Part shown: positions 10,943 through 19,486 of the stretch, one piece after another
Position numbering within the stretch: the stretch's first letter is position 1
Layout of the letters: each line of letters opens with the position of its first letter
Source of the DNA: a virus
IMG/VR virus record: IMGVR_UViG_3300030012_004454
Location: 1-22,567 of that record
Direction: 5' to 3' (one strand)
DNA: 22,567 bases
Notes under the pieces: generated by a model
The model's database searches: none
The model's input: only the letters and a program-made list of their open reading frames with translations
Told to the model about the DNA's origin: nothing
Program-made: the position numbers and the translations under genes

Positions 10943-11236
10943 TTATGGGCAACAGTAAGTTTGAGGTTTAAATTTTAATTGAACAGTCCCTACATTGTTT
11001 TTATCATCAGATAAAAAACCGTTACAATAAACATCTTGCGATGTAAAATGTACAGCTTTTTGCTCAAACAAAAAAGACTCATCATCGTCATTATCTGAAA
11101 CTTTTTTTAATTTAAAAATCATTGATCCTGTAGCTGAACTCATCGTTTTTACTACGTAAAACTCTTTTTTAAGTAGTTTTTTCATGTTCTCAACGCAGCC
11201 TACAACCTCAAATATAGTTTTTTGATTAGTGTCCAT
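10943..11236 (-). CDS. Hypothetical protein, 97 residues
   Basis: I do not recognise this protein. It has MDTNQKTIFEVVGCVENMKK, a basic helix (LLKKEFYVVKTM), beta-like strands (SMIFKLKKVS, FLFEQKAVHF, TVQLKFKP), an acidic loop (NDDDES) and a CC pair before the final proline. There is no signal or membrane segment. It is the first gene of the leftward unit that leads into the coiled-coil/lipoprotein pair and the beta-barrel, with a TAAAATG join to the next gene. Confidence 0.5.
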   Translation of the reverse strand: MDTNQKTIFEVVGCVENMKKLLKKEFYVVKTMSSATGSMIFKLKKVSDNDDDESFLFEQKAVHFTSQDVYCNGFLSDDKNNVGTVQLKFKPQTYCCP

Positions 11237-11313
11237 ATATAAATTTACAGTTATTTATTATATAAATTCATCTTCTTTTTTATATTATAAGTACCAAAAG
11301 TGTAAAAGAAAAT
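11237..11313. promoter_or_regulatory. Divergent AT-rich promoter region between leftward and tail operons
   Basis: This 77-base gap separates the leftward gene (start 11236) from the rightward tail operon (start 11314). On the plus strand a TATATTATAA box and then AAGTGTAAAAGAAAAT (GTGTAA at 11300-11305) lead into the ATG, 14 bases from the GTGTAA start. On the minus strand TATAAT occurs without a good -35. No Shine-Dalgarno site precedes either start. Confidence 0.4.
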
Positions 11314-13335
11314 ATGGCGGCAGAAGGAAAAAATGAAGTAGCAAGAAATTTATTAGATTTACAGCCTACAGCTGTTCTAGAATTTTTTCAATTACAGTTA
11401 AAAGATCCAAATACTCAGAAGGAGGAAAAGTTTTTTTTCCACGGTGGATCTTTGTTTTCTGATACAATCATATGGCAAGAAAATCAATATTTTCCGATAG
11501 CTGTAGAAACAGAAGGTTTTGAGGTTTTAGGGGACAGGAGGTTACCTAGACCAAAACTAAGAGTGGCAAATAAAGACTTTATTGTAACTGCTTTATTACA
11601 AAAGTATAACGATTTTATAAACGCTAAAATCATAAGAAAAAAAGCTTTTGTTAAAAATTTAGATGATGCTAACTTTGATGGGGGTAATCCATGGGGAACC
11701 GCAAATGCTACAGCTGAAATATCATCTGAAACCTGGATTGTGGGCAGAAAAGCATCAGAATCTAAACTTTATGTAGAGTTAGAGCTTAACTCTCCGTTAG
11801 ATTTAGAGTCATTTAATGTTAATGATAGGGCGATAGTCTCTAAATATTGTGCTTGGCAATATAGAGGACTAGGTTGTAGATATGCTGGACTACCCGTAGA
11901 GACAGAGGATGAAAAACCTTTTGTAAACCCAACGGGTGGAACGGTGCTTCCTGTTTATAGATCTCCAAATGGATCATCAATAGATTTTTGGCATAGTTCT
12001 GACGCTGAATGGAACGCAAACAAACAATACATTGCTGGAGATATCATTTGGATTTCAGGTAACTCTACCCCAATGCCCCCATTAGATTTTGTTGGAAATA
12101 AACCTTTCAGCGCTAGATCTTTCAATGATCAGCCGTATAAAACAGTATATGTTTGCGTAAGCGGTAATAGTGGTCAATTTCCTAATTTAAATCCTACTTT
12201 TTGGGCTAAAGATGGCTGCTCTAAAAATTTAGGCGCTTGCAGAAAAAGATTCAACTTAGAAAACCAATTTACTTACGTATTTGATGAGCCAGATCCAACT
12301 GGATTTGATACAATAAAATTTTCTGGAAACAAATCTATATTTAATGGTGACTCATTAACTGGAAGTTGTGCTGGACTTTTTTATTCTATAGATCCAACTA
12401 TTGTAGGCACATTAACTGGAACTTTTACTATAGCTGGCTGGGTTAGTGGTAATAATGCATCAAGTCAACTTAGCGCCATTTTAAGTACAACTCCCAGAGG
12501 TGAAAACACTGGTGATAATCAAGATTCAAGCATAAATGATTTTTTCAATTTAACTAGAGTTAATAATGGAATACCAGAAAATCAAAACGATTTACAATTT
12601 TCTTATTTAACTCGAAACACTACCCCTACTGAAGATGCTCCAGCTAAAGTTAACTATACTTTAGGACAGGTTGATGCGGGTTGGCAATTTTTCATAATCT
12701 CAAATGAGGGTCCAGATACAAAGATACCTGATTATATTGATGAATCAAGCCCTACAAGATTTCAAGTACAAAAACGAGTTAACGGACCAACGGTAAATTA
12801 TCCTTTCATGAAGTTTAGATTATCACAAAATCTTACTTATAGACGCGCCAACAACAAAACTCCAAAACATTTCATGTTAGGAGCCATACCTGTAACACTA
12901 CCCGATAAGGATGGCACTTCACATCCTGTTGGATATCATGCCACTATGAATGGAGAAATAGGGCCATGGGCTTTATGGAATCGAACATTAACCGAAAAAG
13001 AAAAAGATTTTTTATATAAAAGTGTTTATACACCTGAACCAGATACAATAGATTTTATGCCTAGGAATTACTATGAATGTACAGGCACATTTACTGGAGT
13101 CACAGGTAATAATTTAGTGGCTTGGTGGGATGCCACAACAGGTATAGTTGATGGTGGAACTACTTTGGGCATGTTGGATATACACACAGTGGGACCATAT
13201 CATTTAACTGGTTCAGGTAATTTTGAGACTGGTGATGTTAACATTGTACATAGAAACGAGATTCAAGTCTCTAACCCTAGTTTTTTCTATCCTCGATTCG
13301 GAGGATTCCCAGGAACTGATGGATTTGGTTATTAA
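11314..13335 (+). CDS. Minor tail protein L-like (gpL) with carbohydrate-binding-like and LamG-like insertions
   Basis: The 673-residue protein contains a lambda gpL-type frame. Its N-terminal part (PTAVLEFFQLQL, FFFHGG, GFEVLGDRRLPRPKLRVANK, residues 18-120) leads to the cysteine block KYCAWQYRGLGCRYAG (C179, C188) and then CSKNLGACRKRF (C302, C309). Lambda gpL uses four such Cys for an iron-sulfur cluster. The frame ends RFGGFPG (661-667), the usual gpL terminus. gpL is normally about 230 residues; two insertions explain the excess. Residues 233-302 (WNANKQYIAGDIIWI ... VYVCVSG ... PTFWAKDGCS) look like a CBM5/12-type module. Residues about 324-575 (TGTFTIAGWVSG, WQFFIISNEG, GEIGPWALWNRTLTEKEKDF) look like a LamG/concanavalin fold. 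It is a tail-tip protein. Its TAA stop overlaps the next ATG by one base. Confidence 0.82.
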   Translation: MAAEGKNEVARNLLDLQPTAVLEFFQLQLKDPNTQKEEKFFFHGGSLFSDTIIWQENQYFPIAVETEGFEVLGDRRLPRPKLRVANKDFIVTALLQKYNDFINAKIIRKKAFVKNLDDANFDGGNPWGTANATAEISSETWIVGRKASESKLYVELELNSPLDLESFNVNDRAIVSKYCAWQYRGLGCRYAGLPVETEDEKPFVNPTGGTVLPVYRSPNGSSIDFWHSSDAEWNANKQYIAGDIIWISGNSTPMPPLDFVGNKPFSARSFNDQPYKTVYVCVSGNSGQFPNLNPTFWAKDGCSKNLGACRKRFNLENQFTYVFDEPDPTGFDTIKFSGNKSIFNGDSLTGSCAGLFYSIDPTIVGTLTGTFTIAGWVSGNNASSQLSAILSTTPRGENTGDNQDSSINDFFNLTRVNNGIPENQNDLQFSYLTRNTTPTEDAPAKVNYTLGQVDAGWQFFIISNEGPDTKIPDYIDESSPTRFQVQKRVNGPTVNYPFMKFRLSQNLTYRRANNKTPKHFMLGAIPVTLPDKDGTSHPVGYHATMNGEIGPWALWNRTLTEKEKDFLYKSVYTPEPDTIDFMPRNYYECTGTFTGVTGNNLVAWWDATTGIVDGGTTLGMLDIHTVGPYHLTGSGNFETGDVNIVHRNEIQVSNPSFFYPRFGGFPGTDGFGY

Positions 13336-13733
13336 TGAAATTATATAAATCAGCAAGAGCAGCTTTAGAACAGATAAAAATTATTTCTAACAGAAGTATT
13401 AGGAATGAAATATGTGGTTTTTTAGGATATTGCAAAAAAACTAAACAGTTTGTAGTTAAAGAAACTAAAAATGAAGCAGATGACCCAACTCAGTTTTTTT
13501 ATATTAATCCACTAAGCTATTTATTATTCAAGGAGGATTATGAAATAATAGCTATTTATCATAGTCATGTGTTGGGAGATGAGGAAGAATCTGATTTTGA
13601 TGTAAAAATGTCAGAAAATTGTTGTCTACCTTTTTTAATTTTTAGTTTAAACACACAAAAAATAAATATTTATGAGCCACAAAATTCAGATTCAGATGTA
13701 AATATCTTAGAAAGGATAAAGGCTTTAGCATGA
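13335..13733 (+). CDS. Tail assembly protein K-like, JAMM/MPN+ metallopeptidase domain only
   Basis: A 132-residue protein with a complete JAMM motif: E25 in NEICGFLG, then HSH (76-78), S86 and D89 (H-x-H-x7-S-x2-D), which bind zinc. Lambda gpK joins this domain to a C-terminal NlpC/P60 peptidase; here the protein ends after the JAMM fold and no NlpC/P60 domain follows in the operon. It probably processes or helps assemble the tail tip with the gpL- and gpI-like neighbours. The start overlaps the gpL stop (TAATG) and its own stop overlaps the next start (ATGA), so translation is coupled. Confidence 0.85.
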   Translation: MKLYKSARAALEQIKIISNRSIRNEICGFLGYCKKTKQFVVKETKNEADDPTQFFYINPLSYLLFKEDYEIIAIYHSHVLGDEEESDFDVKMSENCCLPFLIFSLNTQKINIYEPQNSDSDVNILERIKALA

Positions 13734-14395
13734 CAGACGTTTTTATACATGGAATTCTCGCAAAAGAGTATCAGTCGCATTTTAAATTTAATTTAAAATC
13801 GTCAACCGATGTATTAAAAGCGATTGATTGTAACAGAGAGGGTTTTATAGCCAGGATATTCGAGCTTCAAGAGCAAGGATTCTATTACGATGTTATAGTT
13901 GATAAAAAAACAATTAAAAATGCTCAGGATTTTAAAGTTTTAAACGCAGCTTCTAGAATTGATTTAGTTCCAGTTATAATAGGATCTGGTCCAGTTGGTG
14001 CTATACTTAGTACTATTGGTGGGGTTTTATTTCCAGGGGCAGGTGCGAGTTTAGCTGCTAACGTTTTTGCGGCAGTAGCTTTAGCAGGTATATCTTATCT
14101 ATTGACACCTAAACCAGATTTAGGATTGCCCGCTCAACAAGACATATCAGCAGAAGCAGCCGCACAAAAAGAGTCTTACGTTTTCTCTGGTAATATAAAT
14201 TTATCTAGGCAGGGGACACCGTTACCTTTAGGATATGGTAGGTTGAAAGTTGGTTCATCAGTTGTACAGGCTTCAATAAGGTCATTTCCTTTAATTAAGC
14301 CTGACAGCGAATCAATGAACGCTAACAACTTCGTTGATCAAACAGAGGAGGGATCATTAGTTACCCCTATAACCGCAAACTCCATATCTAATTAA
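13730..14395 (+). CDS. Tail assembly protein I-like
   Basis: The 221-residue protein fits the lambda tail assembly I family. A ubiquitin-like beta-rich N-terminus (about 1-80) with FKFNLKSSTDVLKAI leads to a Gly/Ala-rich hydrophobic segment (82-125, PVIIGSGPVGAILSTIGGVL and on) and then PLPLGYGRLKVGSSVV, a usual family feature before the C-terminus. gpI is needed for tail tip formation with gpK, gpL and gpJ, though it is not found in the finished lambda tail. The C-terminal about 40 residues are polar and less conserved. It overlaps gpK by 4 bases and gpJ by 1. Confidence 0.85.
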   Translation: MTDVFIHGILAKEYQSHFKFNLKSSTDVLKAIDCNREGFIARIFELQEQGFYYDVIVDKKTIKNAQDFKVLNAASRIDLVPVIIGSGPVGAILSTIGGVLFPGAGASLAANVFAAVALAGISYLLTPKPDLGLPAQQDISAEAAAQKESYVFSGNINLSRQGTPLPLGYGRLKVGSSVVQASIRSFPLIKPDSESMNANNFVDQTEEGSLVTPITANSISN

Positions 14396-17300
14396 TGAAG
14401 CATTATTTAGATAAAATAAAATTAGCTGGAGCTGGATATGGAACCCGACTTGGAGGGGATGAGGCAGAAGTAGTAGGCAGTAATCGTACTATTCCTGGAG
14501 TAGCTGCTAACTCTCCAATTTATAGACCTCCAAAATTAGGAGATATGCAATATGGGGCATCGTTTAGTTTTTTAGAAACATTAGACTTAGTAAGTGACGG
14601 GCCAATTGAAGGAGTAGTAAATCAACAAGGCCGATTAGTTAATAACGATGGTGAACTATTACAAGGTATCTATCTAGATGATACACCTGTAGCTATAACT
14701 ACAGAACCTGAAGATCAAGCTGCAAATGTAATTAAAGCGGCATCTTTAACTGGTGTTATACCATTAACAGGATTTTTCACTGAGTTACAAAATAAAAATC
14801 CTAATGATTTACGGTTAGATCCTAAGGGTCAACAAGCTAGCTCTGATGGAAGTTTAGCTCCAAATTGGAATTTTAAATCAGAAATGCCACTGGTTTTTAC
14901 AAAGCAAGCTGGGCAGACAGCTCCAAATTCTTTTACATTAGCTCAAGTCGCAAGACATAAGAAAGGTACACCTGTACAAAGTATAGATGGAGGACCAATT
15001 GATGAGGGAACCCCATTCGATGGTGAACTTAAAGCTACGTCCTTAACAATTAGAAATGATTTTACCGACATAAATCTTTTTATGGGTAGAGAATCTTCAG
15101 TCGGTGATAACACTATAAAAAAAGTAGGCGCTTCTATCACTGTAAATTATACTGTAACGGTGCAAAATGTTGGAGGCGCTAATAAATATTTTATTGATGG
15201 AGTTCAACAACCAACTTTAGAGCTAACAGAGGGTAATACATATGTATTTGACTGGTCAGCCGCCACAAGTCATCCAGTTAGATTCTCTACAACAAGCGGT
15301 GGAACACATTCGGGAGGTTCAGAGTATACGATTGGAGTTACAAAAGATGATTCTAGTTATAAAACTACTATAGTTGTAGCGGTCGGTGCGCCAACTCTTT
15401 ATTACTATTGTCAATATCATGGTGGAATGGGAGGTCAAGCTAATACACCGACTGTCGACCCCATAACTATTGTACAGAGAAAAAGCTCTAAAAGTAGACA
15501 AGCTCAAAAAAGAGCTTATATGCTCTATGCTGATACTGAAACAGCTACAACAACAAACCAAATAGCTAGCGACTACAAATTTTTATTTTCTTTTGGTAAT
15601 CTTTATAACTCTATATTCATACGCTCTAATGGTAGCGGGCATATAAATGATCATTTTGGAGGTAAAATTGAAAATTCTGCTATGAAGTTAGCTTCAATTC
15701 TCTTACCAGATGTTAAAAAAATTACTAATTTATTTAATAAAGGGATACAGGATAAGTCAAGTGGTGGTAAATATCAAGCCATGCTGGCAAAAAAAGCATT
15801 AGATTTACTTGATTCTGAACTTAGTAAAAACTTAGAAGAGATTACTCCATCAAATGACAACGATTTAATTAGAATAATTAGTAAATTTTTAGCTTTTGAA
15901 AATTACGGAACTTTTATTGTTTATAAACCAGATGAGGATCAGGACAATCTATTAAATTTGAATCTAATAGATGAGCAGGGTCCAATTGTAAATTTACAAT
16001 CAGACAATTATGAATACAAAACTTTAAGAGATTATAATTTTAGATTCACGCTAAGTAATGGAGATGATTTAACATCTTTTGCTAGGCAAAATGCATCTTT
16101 AGCAAAAGTTTTTGATTTTTTAGTACCTCAAATTGATGGTGATGGTAAGTTAACAGGTAAGATCAATGGGTTTTACTTGATAGCTGCCCGTGTAGAATCA
16201 AGTGACGCTGAAACACCGAGAACTAAACATTATAATTTAGACACTCATTTTAAAGGTATATCTAATGATATTGTATCAAAGTTATCTAATATATCATCAA
16301 TTGATTACTTAGAAAATTTAAATTCGTCTTTAACTATACAAGGTAATGTAAATCCAGGCCAGAGGAAAAAATTTAATTATAGTAATGTTTTAGTTGAATT
16401 AAAAAAAGGAACAGAGAATCAAACTCCTTTTAAATTCTTTAAAAATATTTATATAGATAAAAATTACAATAACACCTTATTTGGACCATTTAGATTAGAA
16501 GCGGGGAAAAACGTTCAAAGAATAACATCTGACGCAAAGATGTTAAGTCCAAATGAATTTAATGTTACTGTACCAAATAATGAAATCGAAGGAAGTGTTG
16601 ATGCAAGAAGAGGCGAGAATCTAGCTGGTGGGAATGTTAACTTGCTTAATTACTCAGACTGGGCTGCTGGATTAAATGGTCCTGATGAAGAAGCATCCCC
16701 TATAACACATACTATTTATAATCCTAATATAGAAGAAGTTTTTGTAACTTTATCTATTAATCAGCTTAAAGATACTTTGCATGTAGAGGTTACACCTGAG
16801 GCTTTAGCAAATGATGAATCAATTAAAAAAGATGTAAATAAAAGACTAGCTCCAGCTTCAAGCTACCCAGCATTACTAGAGGTCAGGATTTCCACAGGAA
16901 TAATCGATGGCAAAACAAAAAAGAAAATACCAAATGGAGAGGTAAGAGACTATAAGTTCGTAGCTTTAGTAAACTCAACAACACTTGTAGATCTAGGTAA
17001 CCCTGAATCATCACCCACAGATTATCCTTGGGTAAAAATTGGTGAATTTACAGGAAGAGGAGAGACAAATAATAAGATAAATCAACCTATAAAACTTCCT
17101 CCAGCAATAAGAAATAAAACAGCAGGGTTGGGAGAAGAAGATAACGTTAAGCCTTTAAGATATGTTGAGGTAACAAAATTATCTTGTGAAACTAATTCTG
17201 TTTTATTAGCAAGAGATGTCTCTATAAATAAAGTAACTGAAATAATACCTGTTGATTTAATCTATCCTTTCTCTGCTATAATTGGAACAAAGATTGACTC

Positions 17301-19485
17301 TAGAACTATTGAGGGTGTTCCAAGTCGTAATTTTGATTGTAAGCTTAAGCTTGTAAAAGTACCAAGTAATTATTTTCCGTTAAACGAAAACGGAGAAGAT
17401 AAAAGATATTACAATACAAAAAATGAGTTTGAGGCTGCCACAAAAGAAGAAAAAAGGGTTTATTTAGGAGATTGGGATGGGACTTTTAAAGATGAGCTAC
17501 AATGGACTGATAATCCAGCCTGGGTTATATATGATTTGTTATCTAATAATAGATATGGCTTAGGACAACATATCGATGAAGAGACTATAAATAAATGGGA
17601 GCTTTACAAAATAGCAAGATTTTGTGATTCGGTAAATGAAGATGGGATATTTCAAGGTGTGCCAGATGGACAAGGAGGAATAGAGCCAAGATTTTCTTGT
17701 AATGTAGTTTTTAAAGAAGGAGAAAAAATATATGACGCTATAAATACGGTAGTTGGACTATTTAGAGGTAGTGTATATTATGGAAATAATGAAATAAATT
17801 TTGTTGATGATAGACCAAGGACACCTGTAAATTTAATAACCAATGAAAGCGTTAAGGATGGATCTTTTTCTTATTCAAACAACAGAAGAGATGAAACTTT
17901 TAATACTATAGAAATATCTTATAAGGATAGGTTTGAAAACTTTTTACCAAAGATAGAAACTGTAGAGAATGAAAAAGACATAAGAGAAAGAGGAGTTTTT
18001 AAAACTCGTATAGAGGGCGTTGGTATAACATCTCGTGCAATGGCTAGAAGAGCTGCTTTGCACCATATGTTCCACAAAATAGAAGAAAATCAAACAGTCA
18101 ACTTCACAGCTGGTTTACCAACTTTACTTGCACAACCTGGAGATCTCATAACTATTGAAGATGAGCTTAAATCAAATGTTATAAATTTTGGTAGGATTTT
18201 ATCTGTAGATGCAGAAAATGAAACTATAAGAATATCAAACACTTTTGAGACAGGTGCAGGATTTAATATGACAGGTAGATTGACTGTATATGATCCGACT
18301 GGTATAGATACAATAGATGAAATATCTGAAACGGCAGAAACAAGTCGACAAAGAATATTAGGTGGATTTACAATCACTGGAAACTTGCCATCTTCACCTG
18401 CTACCTGGCCTCAGTTTACTGGCGAGTATAATTTTTCTGGTTATACAGATGGATATCAATCAACTGGATCTGTTGGATTTGCTCAATATGCACAGTACAC
18501 TGGAACTGGTAATAATATTTTATATTTTGATTCTACTTTAACTGGTTGGGTTTTTGCCACAGGTAAAAGTTTCTCAAGAAATAATAATAATGATAAATGG
18601 ATAAATTCATCTACAACGATTCATACTTTAGCAGATTTAAGCACTGGTGTTTTAAATGATTATGATGCATCTGCTGCTAATAATAGGGGTAGTCAAAGCA
18701 AACAGTTTAATAACTTCTCTGGAAATATTTTTAATCCTCCTTTGGGTTACACAAAAGGAATTTTAGATTCTGAGATAAATGTTGCATCTCCATCTCAATT
18801 AAAAGTAATTACAGTCACTGGTGGCATAACACCTAAAATACCAATAAATCAAAATTACGGAACTTTAGTATCTGGCGTTGATAACCCTTCATTATTATCA
18901 AGTTTAATAGTAGGAACCCCATGCAAGTTTGAAATAAGTGGAGCAACTCCTTTTACTTACAAAGTATTAGAAATAAAAGAAGCAAATCCTAATGAGTATT
19001 CAGTTACAGCATCTTTATATGATACTGGTAAGTATGATTTAATTGAAAACAATATAAGTATTCAAACATTACCAAACACTCACAGCTATCAAAGTGCATC
19101 TGCATCTGTAAATAATTTTAATTATTTTAATTTAAAACCAGTAACGTCTTTAGCTTTTGAAACTGGAGCTGATGCTGATAATGATACATTTTTTATTAGT
19201 GGAAGTTGGTCAGATCCTAATGGGGCTAACTCTCTTGGTTATGATGTGATTTTAAACAAACCAGAGAATACGATAGATAGCGCTCAAACAACTGAAGATT
19301 TTCATATCTTTAGTGGCTTAGATAGCTTTGGAGATTTTACATTCAAAGTTATTGCTACTGGAGATACTAGTTCAACTTTAAACGCATACTTCAATTCATC
19401 TCCAGCAGTCTTGAGTAAATTTTTAATTTTCAATGAGGCTTTATCAATAGATAAAAGTTTTGTGAAAGGATTTACAATTTTATAA
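14395..19485 (+). CDS. Tail tip/host-specificity protein J-like (gpJ) with cupredoxin-like insertion
   Basis: A 1696-residue gpJ homologue (lambda: 1132). The N-terminus has SFLETLDLVSDGPIEGVVNQ and YLDDTPV (about 60-100), as in gpJ. The conserved core is at about 1023-1175 (LGDWDGTFKDELQWTDNPAW, DLLSNNRYGLGQHI, PRFSCNVVF, VVGLFRGSVYY). Residues 248-350 are an insertion with cupredoxin features: SHPVRFS (H293) and YYYCQYHGGMGG (C339, H342, M345), the ligand set and CxxHxxM spacing of type 1 copper proteins such as amicyanin. A second insertion (about 1323-1450, Gly/Thr/Tyr-rich) and a FNIII-like stretch (about 1580-1665) follow. gpJ forms the tail tip and binds the receptor, so the extra domains may sit at the adsorption site. 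Start overlaps the gpI stop (TAATG). Confidence 0.88.
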   Translation: MKHYLDKIKLAGAGYGTRLGGDEAEVVGSNRTIPGVAANSPIYRPPKLGDMQYGASFSFLETLDLVSDGPIEGVVNQQGRLVNNDGELLQGIYLDDTPVAITTEPEDQAANVIKAASLTGVIPLTGFFTELQNKNPNDLRLDPKGQQASSDGSLAPNWNFKSEMPLVFTKQAGQTAPNSFTLAQVARHKKGTPVQSIDGGPIDEGTPFDGELKATSLTIRNDFTDINLFMGRESSVGDNTIKKVGASITVNYTVTVQNVGGANKYFIDGVQQPTLELTEGNTYVFDWSAATSHPVRFSTTSGGTHSGGSEYTIGVTKDDSSYKTTIVVAVGAPTLYYYCQYHGGMGGQANTPTVDPITIVQRKSSKSRQAQKRAYMLYADTETATTTNQIASDYKFLFSFGNLYNSIFIRSNGSGHINDHFGGKIENSAMKLASILLPDVKKITNLFNKGIQDKSSGGKYQAMLAKKALDLLDSELSKNLEEITPSNDNDLIRIISKFLAFENYGTFIVYKPDEDQDNLLNLNLIDEQGPIVNLQSDNYEYKTLRDYNFRFTLSNGDDLTSFARQNASLAKVFDFLVPQIDGDGKLTGKINGFYLIAARVESSDAETPRTKHYNLDTHFKGISNDIVSKLSNISSIDYLENLNSSLTIQGNVNPGQRKKFNYSNVLVELKKGTENQTPFKFFKNIYIDKNYNNTLFGPFRLEAGKNVQRITSDAKMLSPNEFNVTVPNNEIEGSVDARRGENLAGGNVNLLNYSDWAAGLNGPDEEASPITHTIYNPNIEEVFVTLSINQLKDTLHVEVTPEALANDESIKKDVNKRLAPASSYPALLEVRISTGIIDGKTKKKIPNGEVRDYKFVALVNSTTLVDLGNPESSPTDYPWVKIGEFTGRGETNNKINQPIKLPPAIRNKTAGLGEEDNVKPLRYVEVTKLSCETNSVLLARDVSINKVTEIIPVDLIYPFSAIIGTKIDSRTIEGVPSRNFDCKLKLVKVPSNYFPLNENGEDKRYYNTKNEFEAATKEEKRVYLGDWDGTFKDELQWTDNPAWVIYDLLSNNRYGLGQHIDEETINKWELYKIARFCDSVNEDGIFQGVPDGQGGIEPRFSCNVVFKEGEKIYDAINTVVGLFRGSVYYGNNEINFVDDRPRTPVNLITNESVKDGSFSYSNNRRDETFNTIEISYKDRFENFLPKIETVENEKDIRERGVFKTRIEGVGITSRAMARRAALHHMFHKIEENQTVNFTAGLPTLLAQPGDLITIEDELKSNVINFGRILSVDAENETIRISNTFETGAGFNMTGRLTVYDPTGIDTIDEISETAETSRQRILGGFTITGNLPSSPATWPQFTGEYNFSGYTDGYQSTGSVGFAQYAQYTGTGNNILYFDSTLTGWVFATGKSFSRNNNNDKWINSSTTIHTLADLSTGVLNDYDASAANNRGSQSKQFNNFSGNIFNPPLGYTKGILDSEINVASPSQLKVITVTGGITPKIPINQNYGTLVSGVDNPSLLSSLIVGTPCKFEISGATPFTYKVLEIKEANPNEYSVTASLYDTGKYDLIENNISIQTLPNTHSYQSASASVNNFNYFNLKPVTSLAFETGADADNDTFFISGSWSDPNGANSLGYDVILNKPENTIDSAQTTEDFHIFSGLDSFGDFTFKVIATGDTSSTLNAYFNSSPAVLSKFLIFNEALSIDKSFVKGFTIL

Positions 19486-19486
19486 A

